From: Epiperipatus broadwayi
Taxonomy: Eukaryota; Onychophora; Udeonychophora; Euonychophora; Peripatidae
Length of the DNA stretch: 64,000 nucleotides
Direction: 5' to 3'
Assembly (NCBI GenBank): GCA_028023455.1
Contig: JAQFVV010000976.1
Location: forward strand, 64,001 to 128,000
This document shows, one piece after another, positions 33,823 through 46,140 of the stretch. How positions within the stretch are numbered: position 1 is the first letter of the stretch; every line of letters begins with the position of its first letter. The position numbers were made by a program, and so were the translations under genes. Under the pieces are notes generated by a model. That model made no database searches and was not told where the DNA came from. It saw only the letters and a program-made list of their open reading frames with translations.

Positions 33823-36800
33823 TAAAGTTTTCTTCTATAAAAGTTTTCTTTTAATTTTGTATTTGATTTGAGATTTAAGAAGAAATTGCAATAAAAAAAA
33901 TTATTTGTTAGAAGATATAACAAAGTGGCATTTATAAATATGGAACAACAAATTAGTTTGCCACTGTCGTGTGAAATCGATTTTTCAACCCCTCTTTTTC
34001 TTATTTTTATGGTAAAAAAGGAAAATGTTAAAACATTCTTTAATATATAATATTTTATAATAAACATTTTTGTTTACTCAGAACTAAAATGCCAAAATAT
34101 TTTTTTTTTCAACCACACTTGGAATTTTTATATTTAGTTAGCATGAATTAAAAGACTATGTTAAGAATTCTTTCAAGATAAATATAAAAACCCCAATTGT
34201 GAATGAAAAAATAATTATTTTGGGGCTTTTTCATTTATAGTAAATAAAAACTTTTCTAATAAAATATTTTGTATATATATATTATTTTGAATTTTTTAGT
34301 ACTTAGATATTTTTTAATAATTATTTCTATATAAAACAAAGAATAAAGACATTAATATAGTCTAACATTTTATGGGATATTCCTGGTGCATTAAAATCAA
34401 TATGAATATTATTTTGTTTATAAAAGAAGCTTTTTTTTTGATAAAAGAAAATTGAATCAGTTGAAAGCAAGATTTTTTTTTTAAAAAATTCTGTTCTGTT
34501 TGTTAATACTCTATAATCATCTTGTTCATTTCTGATTAAGAAATGACCTATAATAATGTCCTCATTTTAAAATTTGGATGACAAATCTTAAAAAGGACTC
34601 AAATTTGTTTTAAGTTTTGAAAAGTAAGAACTATTAGTTTGTTATGAAACTAAAAGCTAGAAACTATAACTATTTGTTGATTATGAAAAATGTTGGTAAA
34701 TTATTATTAAGAAAATATATTTTATATAAACAATGTTTTTCAAATATAAAGCTAAATGCATAATATTTGGCCTTTATTCATATATAAAGTTAAAGCGATA
34801 GTTTTTTTTATATTATGTCACTTTAGGAAATAAAATGTTAAAATAATTCAATCTTTATTTAACTTTTCATGTATATAAAAAAAATCAATAAAATTGTTCT
34901 CCCCTTTTTCTTTTTAAAAACTTTTTATTTTCATGAATCCATTTATACTTCAATACATTGTACATGTTAACAATGTTTCAACTACTTCATTGTAGTCATT
35001 ATCAAGGATCTACAAATATATACACATATACATTATTATTATAAGTATAAATTTTTAATTCACAATATAATAACATTTCTTTAGAATCTACATATTTTTT
35101 TCATTATATACATTTTTTACTACTGCTGCTGCTGCTGCTACTACTACTACTATTACCCCACCATCACCACCACCTCCCCATTTTCTTTATTATTTTAAAT
35201 CAATTTTTATTATATCTTATATAAATGAAGGAAACATTCATATATTACTCTTTATATTAATTCAAACCACTATTTAGCAATTTGCTCTATTTAAAACTGT
35301 TTTTTGTTAATATACAAACTTTCTTTAAACATTCTTTCCTTATATAATTCCACATTTTCTAACATGTTTATATCAAAATTTGTACAAGGAAATTATATAT
35401 GGAAAGAATGCTAAAAGAAAATGTATATATTAAAAAACAAAAACCAGTTTAAATAGAACAAATTGTTAACTAATGATGTTAATTAAAAGTAATTATATAA
35501 AGACTAATATATAAAGGTTTCATTCATTTGTATAAGATGTAATAAAAAAGTGGTGTAAAATAATAAAGAATAAGGGGAGGTAAGTAATAATAATAATAAA
35601 ATGTATATAATGAAAAGAAATATATATATAGATACTAAAGAAATGTTATTATATCTAGTATTAAAAATTATATACTTATAATAATAATGTACATGTATAT
35701 AAATTTGTAGATCAAAGAAATAGGTGAAATGTAAATGTGTACAATGTATTGGCATATATATATTCATTTATAAAAATAAAATAAAAAGTTTATTTTTATT
35801 AATAATAAAAAAAAAACATTTTTATTTAACAATTGAACATTTACATTCCATTCTTGTTCAAGTATTATATAACATATTAGCATAAAAAGGTCTGTAGAAA
35901 TATCTCACTAATGCTATAAGCTATTTTTAATACAATGTCTAATATTTGCAAATATTATCCTTATAAAAAAAATTGTTAATAAAACCTTTTAATTCATTAT
36001 ATGTTCATGTTACCAAAAATGAACATATAAACCTTTAAGTCACTAACAGCAACTTACAAAGAAATATGACCATATTAATGTTTTTAAAAGAAAAGAAATA
36101 CATGATAAAAATATTAAAATTATTTTTTGTGATAATGTGAATCAATTTATAAAATACACATTACTCACATATATCATTTGCTGGTACATAAATTATTTGA
36201 TATTTTCTGATGCTGAGTATTAACTTCTGAAAGTCTTCAATGTTTTTTAATTGTAACTTTCATTATTGTGATTTAACCTCAATCATATCTTACTAATGAA
36301 GTCAATTATTACTGTCCTCATTTAGAATATCATGGCAGTAATCTTTATAATACAAATATAATTTGTTATTAAAGGAATGAACTAGAAATAAGCAGCCCCA
36401 ATTGTATTCCAAAGTATCATACAATTATTTATGTTTATAATAAGTAACTCTGGAATTAATAGATAAAGTGAATTATCACTTTTAATGGAGCTTTAATTAT
36501 ATAATATCCCTCTTACTTCTGCTGAAGTTTGTATTATATTATACTTAAGATAAAATCAATGCAAGAAGCATTCATATGACACCTTCAAACTAAAGTGGAA
36601 TTTAATTCAAGGAGTAGCTAAAAACTTCCAAATATAGATTTACTAATTAAATATCAAATCATCTTAAATGTTAAGAAAATTTGATCTAAGCTCTATGTGA
36701 ATAAACGTTTGGAGACCACATTTCAAAACAGTTTACGTTTGAAGTGATTGATATTTATTTCAGATAGCAGTATGCATTGGGAAATATTTACTAATTAATA
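33820..36800. other. AT-rich sequence; degenerate hammerhead-like scrap near 35.0 kb
   Basis: Mostly featureless. At about 34970-35015 the minus strand reads TTGATAATG, a 5-bp hairpin ACTAC/GTAGT, then GAAACATTG. This is the hammerhead order with two core changes and no clear stem I. No coding sequence seen. Confidence 0.4.
35118..35182. repeat. Compound trinucleotide microsatellite
   Basis: A run of CTG-type units turns into CTA and then CCA/CAC units before ending in CCTCCCC. It is a compound trinucleotide tract with no associated gene. Confidence 0.85.
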
Positions 36801-36811
36801 TTGGATAGCTA

Positions 36812-37010
36812 TTGAAATCTTAAACTGGATTTCAAGAGATTGTAAAAGACCCAGAAAGAGACCACATGTGAGGTGGATGGATGAAATAAGAAAGTGTGCA
36901 GGGGTGATGTGGAGAAGAAAAGCTAAAGATCGGAGAAGATGAATTGAACTTGGAGAGATCTTCATCCTGCAGTGGATTGATAATGGTTGATGATGATGAT
37001 GATGATTGAA
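36812..37010 (+). mobile_element. RTE-like 3' end fragment
   Basis: Very similar to 24588-24778. It starts at the same point of the family (ATTGAAATCTTAAACTGG), covers the C-terminal tail and 3' end, and finishes in a GATGATGATGATGATTGA repeat. Two fragments starting at almost the same place suggest a favoured truncation point. Confidence 0.87.
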
Positions 37011-38482
37011 TAGCTATATAGATTATCTACAAGCTAACTATTTGAAAAAAAAAATCTCAGTTTGGATGAAAAATTGTCAGCTATCTGAAGAAAAAAAAAG
37101 TTTTTCACATCTCTTTCAGTTTGATTTTTGGGTTATAACAAATTAAAACTTTGCACGACAAACTTTTTAATCATTTTTAAGATACTGATTATTTTAAAAA
37201 ATGAAATAAGAAAATAGTAAAATATTCAAAAATAATAATAGTAGGATTAGTTTGTCTAAAGGATATGTTATACTATATTATCTCAATATTAGATTGAACA
37301 TAATAGTTACTTTCAAATGTTCTTTTAAATTTATTCTGCGGCTACCAATTAACCTAATACTCTTTCATTAAACTATAGGAGGTTAATCAGGAGATCATTT
37401 GCTAATATATCAAACAAATAATAAAGTGTCCATAATAAAATTCAGTTAAGCAAACATATTTATTTTTATTTTATTGGGATGGGAATTGTTCCAGGAATCT
37501 TAGCTTTTGAATTCTCTATTTTATCGCCGTATTAAACTGCACGTTGTTAGAGGCTTTTAAAAAATCTATAAGTATTCGAGCGTAAAAAATTAAATCTCTA
37601 AATACTGTAGTGGGAAAATAGATTATTATCTAATAATATGTGTAGTATTTGATGCCTTTAAAGAATGATTAATAGATATAAAAGTAAAATTTTTGTATTT
37701 GAATGATTTGTGATTCTTATTACTATTTCAGAATTGTATTTAATTCGTTAGTAAGAATCAATAATTGTTTGTCATAAATAATGAATTTTATTGGTAATTG
37801 TAATAAAACATGTCATTTAAATTGTTTATTGTATTTCATTATTAATTTTTGACAGTTAAACATGACAAATCAATTTTCCATCTAGCTTTGTTGCTCTTAA
37901 ACCCACCCACCACTTCTCTCTTCAAGTTAAGTACGTTTATTAAAATAGTATTTTTAACATTTAATTGATTAAAAAGATCCATTCGCAGCTGACTGACAGG
38001 AGACAAAAAAATTATGAAGAAAAGCTTTTGATAAGAAAGTAAATTAAAAAATTTATAAAAACTATAGATATAATAAATAAAATTTATTTAAAGTTAATAT
38101 CATTATATTGCTTACATAATAATTACAATATATACCTGTAATTATTAAAATAATACATTTTAATTTTTAATTAAATTAATTACGTAATATAATCACATAA
38201 CTGAGTTAATCAATAAACAGTGATCTATGAAAACCTACCTTGTTTATATATTATTTTAAATTAATGCCCTTATAAATTTTTACGTAATACATAAGATATA
38301 ATTTTAGTAGTAATACAATATTAATAGAAAACTTTAGTAATACAATATCATATATCTAAATACATGCTTGTATATTTAGGTATGTTTTTCTATCAACGAT
38401 AGGTGTTAAATAACTAGATAAAACTACCATATGTTAATGTTAATTCTGCAGTAGTAGTAATTTGCTATCGTTTGCCGTCCTA

Positions 38483-38673
38483 TTAACACTCTTAATATCA
38501 CATGATCACTATCTCGTACTAGCACATAATTGTTATTAAACAATTCAAAACAAACAAAACTCTCCATATAGTAGTGCCATCTTGTGCTAGCAAGAGCAAT
38601 CAATGGATGCCAGAAGGCTTGTGCAAGATGGAGGGTTTTGCTTTGTTTTGAATTGTTTTTTAACACTCTTAAT
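38483..38673. mobile_element. Small inverted-repeat element with 14-bp TSD
   Basis: Direct repeats TTAACACTCTTAAT at 38483-38496 and 38660-38673 bound ~163 bp. Inside, AACAATTCAAAACAAACAAA pairs with TTTGTTTTGAATTGTT, giving a foldback. The block CAATGGATGCCAGAAGGCTT recurs at 61476-61500 next to a hammerhead motif, which ties the two elements together. Confidence 0.65.
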
Positions 38674-38849
38674 GTTTGGAACTTTATAAATTTATACTTG
38701 CCTTATTTTACTAACAATATTTATATCTGTTCTTTATTTTTTTATTAAAATAAATTAAAATTTATTAGATACAATTGAACATGTTTATCTATACATGGCT
38801 ATATTCTTTTTACACTGTTGCAAAGCATTCACTCTGTAGAACTTGCTGT

Positions 38850-39300
38850 GGTCCAAGCCTGGGGACCATTGCCCTCCTTCACTCCTCCAGGAGGGTGACC
38901 TTAGCCCAGGTTTCATGGAAAAGCCAATCCGGAGCCAGCAATCTATCTCTGTTTTTGAGTCACTTGACTAATTTGATATAGATGTTGCAGACATCACGAT
39001 TGGCATTTTCAAATATACCCTTGCATCTGGATAGCCAGATTGCAAAGGTTAGAATAATGGCAATTCTGATTTTTGAGAATATGCCACTCTTTATAGCCTT
39101 TTGAATGACTAAAACTTCTCTAATATCAAGCAACACGCTTTCCTTAATAAAGGATCTGATCGGCTTGAGAAAAGGGCAGAAATACAGGAGATGATGAATT
39201 GTCTCATCTGCTGTGGAACATGGTTGGCATTGAGGGTTGATCTTGCTAAACACTCTTTTCCACACCAGAAAATGATTTGTTGGCAAATTTTGCTCTAATA
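38850..39300 (-). pseudogene. LINE C-terminal fragment with zf-RVT motif
   Basis: The minus frame 39286-38960 (108 codons) begins near TNHFLVWKRVFSKINPQC and has the zf-RVT zinc-binding pattern C-x2-C...H-H...C (QCQPCSTADETIHHLLYFCPFLKPI), followed by a hydrophobic helix (KIRIAIILTFAIWLSRC). This lies after the RT in several LINE clades. Further degraded coding of the same strand extends to 38850. RT and 3' UTR are not seen. It may be the same clade as the fragment at 23.3 kb. Confidence 0.72.
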
Positions 39301-39366
39301 TTTAAACCTGCATTCTTTGGTTTAAGTGCTTATACCAGCATGAGGAAAAAAATGTTGTTAATTTAT

Positions 39367-39714
39367 AAATCACTGTTAAGTTAAATAATTTTACTTTTGG
39401 GAAATGTATGTATTCAAGCACAAGTGCGTGTGCGGTGCAACTGCTCCCAAAAGCTGTTAATACAAATACAAATAGCTAACTAAAAATATTAAAACAGCGA
39501 TGCCATAAACAGGAAGGACACGTTTTTTTCTCTATCAAAAAGATGGAATTAGCATATTTGCATAAATTTAAATGTAAGCAAGCTATGATTATGAAGGCAA
39601 GATCCTTTGAAAGCGCTCAGCTGTTTTAATATTTTTAGTTAGCTATTTGTATTTGTATTAACAGCTTTTGGGAGCAGTTGCACCGCACACGCACTTGTGC
39701 TTAAATCACTGTTA
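39367..39714 (+). mobile_element. Mini Penelope-like insertion with perfect 83-bp inverted repeats
   Basis: Direct repeats AAATCACTGTTA at 39367-39378 and 39703-39714 are the likely TSD. A 37-bp tail precedes a left repeat (39416-39498) that is an exact reverse complement of the right repeat (39620-39702), 83 of 83 bases. The 121-bp core is the very end of a PLE endonuclease (ATGCCATAAACAGGAAGGAC resembles 17462-17483) plus the hammerhead-like GAAAGCGCTC block. TSD, tail and inverted repeats match the layout at 16698-17685. It looks recent. Confidence 0.78.
39578..39625 (+). ncRNA. Hammerhead-like motif in Penelope core
   Basis: AGCT closes with AGCT (stem I). A short hairpin AAGG/CCTT (stem II) is followed by GAAA, the palindrome-forming AGCGCT (stem III) and C as the would-be cleavage base. 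The segment in place of CTGATGA reads ATGATTATGA. Confidence 0.4.
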
Positions 39715-40640
39715 TTAATAGCCAGTCATAAATGACTAAAAACATCTTACCTCCAAAAAAATAAAGAACAAACAATTATTTATGATTTTTATGATCATTA
39801 TGTAAGTTAATTTATGAGCCACAAATACATCTGCATATATTACATGTTTTTTGATCGGATTATGTTTCTAAATCTCTTACACAATAAGGTCTTTTTAAAT
39901 GACTTTAATACTACTTCTAACTGTAGCTTTCCATTGTATTTTATTTTCAACCCTATTTTACTAATAAAAGCAATTAATATCTTTAGAAATTTATATTTCA
40001 AATGTAAATGAATCTTCTGTATCAGTGAAAACTATGCTGAAGATTATCAAAAATATTTTTAAACAAACCTGTTATTGTTTTCCTAAAGGTTTGTAATGAT
40101 GATATTTTAGTTAGATATAATCTTATTTTGAAAAGAATAAAAAATATAATCGTCACTTAGGAGTCTTTGTCAACTAATTCTTTGAAAGGTTAACCTTTCC
40201 ATAACTCCGTGATCTTAACATTTGTTGCCTGCCTATTGATTAAGTCTTACTTGTGCATAGCTTCCTTTATTTTCTTTTTATTGTTATTTTTTACAGTTTG
40301 CACTATTTTTACATTATTATAATTGAAATTAAAACCATATATACATGATTTATTATGGTCGTAAAAAATGGAAGCTGATAAGTTATTATTACCTTTGCAA
40401 TTTTGTTTCCTATTTTGAATCCTTTATAATAACAGCAAGTGCTCTTTCATTCTTTTCTCCAATGTGCGTCTCTATTCCCCTATATATCTGCTACCACACC
40501 TACATATTCATTTATAAATGATGCCATTTTTATTTATAAATGAGGTTTTATCTTTAGAGATAATTATTAATTCATTTAATGTAGGAGATGCATAAAATGC
40601 AATGTTACCTTTATAAATTTTCCTTGCTTGTTGATTCAAA
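39715..40640. other. AT-rich sequence, no feature recognised
   Basis: No repeats or coding signals recognised apart from short random frames. Confidence 0.4.
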
Positions 40641-40649
40641 ATATATAGT

Positions 40650-41475
40650 ATTGATATCCAAATTTTATTAGGGATTTGAACTCAGACTATCAAGTTCCCT
40701 ACATCTATCCAATCCATCTTGTATAAATGATATACATGATCACATTCATATAAGGAAGATAAATAATTTCCAGTATATGTAATTCATACTGAACCAGCAG
40801 TCATCAGTTGGTCCAGATCATCATCTCCCACAAACACACACACACATATAATCAGTTCTCAGTTTATATCAAGATAGCAAATCTTCATAATTTAATGGAC
40901 AGGCTTCACTATACTCCAAACTCCTACTCTTCAGCCATCCATACCATTGAAAATCTGATGATGGAAAGACCAGATCCCATGCTGATGCTAATATTATTGC
41001 CATGCCCATGTTGACCTCAAGTCACTCTAACCCCTCATGTATAGGAACTTATCCATTTAAATACATAAAAGAGGGATAGGCAGGATGCAGGCTTAATGTG
41101 TAAGATTTGAAATACAGGTATTCTTCATATACCTAGAGCTTAATTGTAAATATAGAGGATTTGAACACAGACTTCAAGCACCCATTAACTATCCACCTTA
41201 TCTCATACCACTGATACAGATAACCACACCCATGTAGAAAAGATAAATAATCACCAATATATGTAATTCATGCTGAACCAGCAATTACCATTTGATCCAC
41301 ATTATCAACTCCCACACACATATATATAATCAGTGCTCAGTTTATATAAGATAGCAAATATTCAAGTTTTAATAGATAGACTTCAATCTTCTCCATCTTC
41401 CAACACTTCACCATCCATATTATTAAAAATCTGATGATGGAAGCATTGAAGCCCTTGTTGATCCAATTTAAAGAC
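40650..41475 (-). mobile_element. Direct dimer of family C hammerhead/tRNA-like units
   Basis: Two units lie in the same (minus) orientation. Box B-like GAGTTCAAATCCC (about 40672-40684) and GTGTTCAAATCC (about 41160-41171) are ~485 bp apart, as are the hammerhead regions (40766-40820 and ~41250-41305). Each unit repeats the flank with ATCTGATGATGGAA. Both hammerheads are mutated: GAAA reads GAAT in the first, and the CTGATGA core is lost in the second. A direct dimer delimited by hammerheads is the layout expected of retrozyme-like elements. Confidence 0.65.
40766..40820 (-). ncRNA. Degenerate hammerhead motif
   Basis: CTGATGA is intact (40801-40807 on +). Stem II CTGCT/AGTAT is partly paired with the usual GGTTC loop. 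The GAAA box reads GAAT and stem III TACATA is imperfect, so it is probably inactive. Confidence 0.5.
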
Positions 41476-41479
41476 AAAA

Positions 41480-42890
41480 GTTCAATAATTTTTACAAAGA
41501 CTTAAACATGACTGGTGGATTAAAACTGCAAAAAAAATTTTGACATGTTCTGTTTATGATTACTTTAAATATTATTCTGAAGTGATGAAAGTAGAATATG
41601 AATTTTATAAAAGGACATCCTATCCTTATTTATCAATGAATGACAGTGTCTTATGTTATAAGATGAAATTTGATCATAGTGTAAGAATATTTTATTAAAT
41701 TTTGAATAATACAAAAATTTAATTGATGGTACTTAATAATATATACAACTTATTTTTTCATTTTAATTTGATCTAAAATATTACTTGATAAGATTGAAAT
41801 AGTTTTATGTAATTTTCAAAGCAGAAATATTCAAATCTTGATCGGATTGCTGGAAAAGACTATGTATTACTTTCAAATTATTTTATAAAGAAACTTAATA
41901 TCTTTAAAACATTTAAATAAATCTGCAAAAAATACAAAAAATAAGGAATTATAAACAAGTTTTTTTATAAAGTTTTAATTCTTTCCTTTATTGATATGTA
42001 ATCTATGAACATTTCTTAGAAAAACACATTTTTTTTAATGTACACAAACTACATAAGTTTTGTATAGGTAAAAAAGATTTACCTTTCTATTTAAAGTGAT
42101 ATTATATAGATAAAAATAGGATATATATATATGCTAATTTTTTTTTTTTAAAAAAACGTACATTATTGCCTTTCTACTGGATAAAAGATTGCATCTAATG
42201 GAATTTACTGAATACTTTGTGTTTTATGACAAATTTTTCATTGAATTACAAAAACTATTTTGATTTATGTAAATAATACTATAGATCTTCATTGATTAAC
42301 TGTTGTAAAACATATTTTTTCAGACATAAAACAAGATCTATTATTTTATATTTTTAATTACAGTAAAACCATGATATCCACTATATTTTGTTCCAAGCCC
42401 TCATTGCATATATCATATAAAGCAGTGGTAAAGGGCCCCTTCCTCAGACAAAAATTTGATATGCCTCATTACATCTAAATTATAAATGTGAACGTACAAA
42501 TATTTTAATTAATGTATAAATACATATTTCCTTATATCTAAGTATAAAGCACATATGAGTTGAAATAAAAATTTTGAAACAAATCATATACTTACAAAAA
42601 AATAGATATATAGAAAAGTAATTTATTTTCATGAAATTTTTATTTATTTTTAAAAATTAAATTTTCAAATACAAAAAAAAAATATCATTTCAAAAAAAAA
42701 AAATATCATTTCCAAAACTTAATAGAATTTTTAAAAATTTTGTGACTTTCAACAAGTTTTATGCAAACCCTAAGAGGTCATGAATCACAGGTTGCACATA
42801 CTTATATGTAATAGATAATAGCTCACATCTTGTTTATCATCTTTGACTGTAATACAACACCTATTATTTATCAATTATTTATTATTATTT
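41480..42890. other. AT-rich sequence, no feature recognised
   Basis: Plain AT-rich DNA. The only structure is two adjacent A-rich copies ending in AAAATATCATTTC at 42671-42712. Confidence 0.4.
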
Positions 42891-42898
42891 ATCAATGT

Positions 42899-43385
42899 TT
42901 GGCTTATATATTGACAAGCTTTAAACATAAGTGATCCATTTATGCTTTTTATATATATTCACAGGTGAGTGCTTGTAAATTTGCAAAAACACATGAGCAG
43001 AAGATTGTTACCTCTTTTATATTATATATGTAGTCTCTATATAAATAGAGTATTTATTCCAGTAAAATTTAAAATTCACCAAGTATTTCTAATTGCATAT
43101 GCTTAAAAATGAGATTCTATGTCTCTTACGCTACAGAATTAATAAGTTTATATATTTCTTATTAAGTTATAATTCAGGCATGCAGTGGGTTAAAGTTCTT
43201 ATTTCATACATGGTGAGCAAAGATTGGCTTATATATTGATAAATTTTAAGCATAAGTCAACCACTTATTCTTTTTAAACTGATACTCATGGGCAAATGCA
43301 TGTAAATTTATAAAATCAAATGACTAGAGATTAGTTACCTACCTTATATTATACATGTGGTCAGGGGTATATAAACACACTGTAT
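42899..43385 (+). repeat. Diverged direct duplication, ~155 bp units
   Basis: Units at about 42899-43050 and 43224-43380 both start TTGGCTTATATATTGA and share TTTATAAGCATAAGT-like, GTAAATTT and GTTACCT blocks in order. Their starts are ~325 bp apart. The duplication is old. Function unknown. Confidence 0.55.
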
Positions 43386-43435
43386 ACTATAAGTATATAA
43401 TATTTTTTAATGTGTGAGCACATATATATATATTA

Positions 43436-43576
43436 TAACGGTCGGAAGTTGTTTTGGAGACTTACCATATCTGCCATACAGGGCGCCACCAGGCATTTGA
43501 ACCTGGAAAATTTATATAGTAGGCAGATACGTAAGTTAAGAAATTTTATATATATATATATTTATTCCGACCGACA
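43436..43576. repeat. Short inverted-repeat element with box B-like core
   Basis: Ends CGGTCGGAA and TTCCGACCG are inverted repeats ~120 bp apart. On the minus strand the middle has CCAGGTTCAAATGCCTGG, which is palindromic and resembles a box B. TA runs lie just inside the right end. Class unknown. Confidence 0.4.
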
Positions 43577-43929
43577 GCCAAATGCGACTAGCTCAGTGAG
43601 ATGCAGAGATTTATAAAATATAAATTCTTATCTAATAATATTTCAATTTAAAAAAATAATAGTAAAAGAAGCCACTGCCAGTAATAACACACACAAACAT
43701 TTATTAAACATATATAAATTTAAAATTATTTTAGTATGTTTACTTTAATTAATTTTTTTATAAAACATTTAAACTTTACCTTAGATTTTAATTCACAATT
43801 TAACTGTTTTTATTTTATTTTGAAAGTTCGCACAGATGAATTTAGTATTTATTAGAGTGTCAAGTATGAATAGACTACATAGATTGCATTTGAAAAAAAA
43901 AATTCTATCCCTTATTTAACCTTAGGCCA

Positions 43930-44780
43930 AAAGTTCACAGTCAAACCAACGTCAATCCATCTGATACATCGATGTATTCAATGCAGCATGAATACGACAG
44001 CACAAATACCATACTGTCAGGAATGTACATCTGAATGACATCGTTATAGAAGACATTGACTCTCATCCAGAACAGGAATACTACATCTGTCTGATGAGAA
44101 GAGCAATAAAAAAAAAACTCCATAGGAAGGGATTGCGTTTTCCATCTTACTATTCCATTCCATAGGATAAAAAGGGATGATCCAAGGAGCAGGGAATACC
44201 GTCTGTCTCTATTGGTCAATAAGAAAGCCTTATTTTGCCTGAGTGTGGCGTATAAGGTGATCCTGCATGTAGAAGACCTCATACTACATTTACTAATTAC
44301 ACCAATATATCCAATACATTGACCCAATTTAACCATGAAACAAATAACCTAAGATTTACCCTCCCTTAAACTAACATAACTTTATGAATCTAAGCAGCCA
44401 TTCATGCCCGACTTAAATTTAACATTTTTTTAAAAAAAAATCATAACAAAAACTTAAAAGAACGGAAAATAAATTAATGGAAATGATTTAACAAACAAAT
44501 AGTACATTCAATAAAAATGATTAATAAATAATTTAGTTTGGTCAGATAGGAAATACTATTGCTATAATTTAAATACTGGGAAAGTTTTATACTTAATGTT
44601 CATGAATTATCTAAAGTTCTTACGGTTTTAAAAGGTCCATATTTTGTAGTTGCTTGTTATTTTGAACGTGAATTTCCATGCCATCCTGAAGAGATTGGTA
44701 TCCAGTTAGCCGTTGGTCTTTATGGTAGATGGTATTTTTCCAGACCCTGATGTCCTGTGGTCTGCAATATAGGAAAACAA
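43930..44780. other. GC-richer unassigned region
   Basis: Two patches (43930-44340 and 44640-44780) are less AT-rich than their surroundings. The minus strand is open for 131 codons at 43941-44336 but shows no known domain. The plus strand has equally plausible short frames. Near 44640 a minus frame reads TTKYGPFKTVRTLDNS, faintly like the end of a retroviral-type integrase. This may be a decayed LTR retrotransposon or part of a host gene. I cannot decide. Confidence 0.25.
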
Positions 44781-45615
44781 TTGATCATTTCTCTTTCTTT
44801 CTCTTTTTTTATAGCAAAACTGAAGGGATTGAAAAGTGCATCTTTCCAATCCCTTCTCCTTCAACTCTAGCACGTCTCTGCTTTCACATCTCTATTTTCT
44901 CTAATTAATTTTTTTATTTCCAAACTTTTCCTTTTATTGTAAACTTTTGGATCCAGTGGACATTACGTCATGATGATGATGATCTTTTCATTGAGGTCCA
45001 TTTCCTGAGGGATTTCTTTTATTGGCTATTAGTTTCTATTGTTTTTTTCTCTCCTATCTGACCTTTACTTATACATTTTGCAATGCCCAAGGGCTAGCTT
45101 ACTTTTAACTAATTAAAATAATCATTTCCATTTTACAATAGCATTAATTAATTTATTGTATATTGTTTTTATCTTTAAATCTTTCAAGTCTTTTTCTTAA
45201 TATTTAGTTTTAAAACTTTTTCATTTTTTAATAAAGTTTTCTTTTAATAATTTTTCATCTGTGCGATTTTATATATTAGAGTTTAGATGATTTTTAATTT
45301 TCAATTTTTAATTCTTAAAAAAGAAGTTTTTATTTGCGAACTTTTATTTTTCATGTCTAATTTTAAAATAAATAATGTAACGGCATGTGTGCCCATTACG
45401 ATATAATATAAATCATTTTTATGTACACAGCATACATATATAAATTAAAATATGAATATTTTTTTATTGAAAAAATGAAATGATGAACAAAATAATAGAA
45501 ACAATATGCATACAGATAATGAAAAAGTAGAATGTAATAAAATTATATATAATATTAAATCATGCTATCACACTTCCAACGTAAAGCTGTAACAACAAAT
45601 AAAAAACTAAATTAA

Positions 45616-45672
45616 ATGGCTGAGCACTTTCAAGAAGATGTACTTCTTATATTCATAGCCGGTTATGATTCT
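45616..45672 (-). ncRNA. Hammerhead-like motif, PLE palindrome left arm
   Basis: On the minus strand: hairpin AAGAAG/CTTCTT (6 bp), then GAAAGTGCTC. The core segment is GGCTATGAATAT. The layout is the same as in the 39.6 kb copy, with a different but still paired stem II. Confidence 0.4.
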
Positions 45673-45729
45673 TTCTTTGAAATCATTATATAAATAAATA
45701 ACATATGCAAATTCTGTGCAAATGAGTCA

Positions 45730-46140
45730 CTAAGACCATCTTTTAGATATAGAAAAACATGCATCCTTATGATTAATGGCAAAGGAGTCCTCTGCTATAA
45801 AGTAAGCTTCCTTTACCTTTCGCTTAATATCATGCCTCTCAGTACACACTAATTTTGCAGATGCGGATTCGAACACATGTCCTGACATATTTTGATGTGC
45901 AAAAATTGAAGTGCATTCTGGATCCATATGTGCCCTATTGTATCTATACTTGTGTTGTGATATCCTAGTAGCTATGGTGGCTCTTGTTTCACCATAGTAT
46001 GATGCTTTGCATCCATTATGAGGGCATGCCACTCTGTACACAGCCTGTGAGGTCTGATCAGAAGCTATAGTGTCTTTAGGGTTGTTAATAAGCATATTAG
46101 TTGAGATGGGTGTATGAAAACAAATGAAATTCCTACACAC
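45730..46140 (-). pseudogene. Penelope-type GIY-YIG endonuclease, left copy
   Basis: A minus frame of 136 codons, of which the first ~10 are the palindrome spacer. From TPISTNMLINNPKD onward it matches the linker end of the 16790 frame. The nuclease follows: VYRVACPHNGC (Cys pair), KASYYGETRATIATRISQHKYRY (YYGET and arginine), MSGHVFES (histidine), DIKRKVKEAYFIAED (catalytic-type glutamate) and FAINHKDACF (asparagine). It ends at the family's natural stop after SKRWS. The domain is intact but has no RT. Confidence 0.84.

Noticed and set aside
43941-44336. 131-codon minus-strand protein
   Set aside because: No known domain, and the opposite strand is similarly open. It is kept only as part of an unassigned region.
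45377-45420. LTR start from TGTAACGGCATGTGTGCCC
   Set aside because: The sequence resembles a Gypsy LTR beginning, but no second LTR, primer-binding site or polyprotein was found near it.
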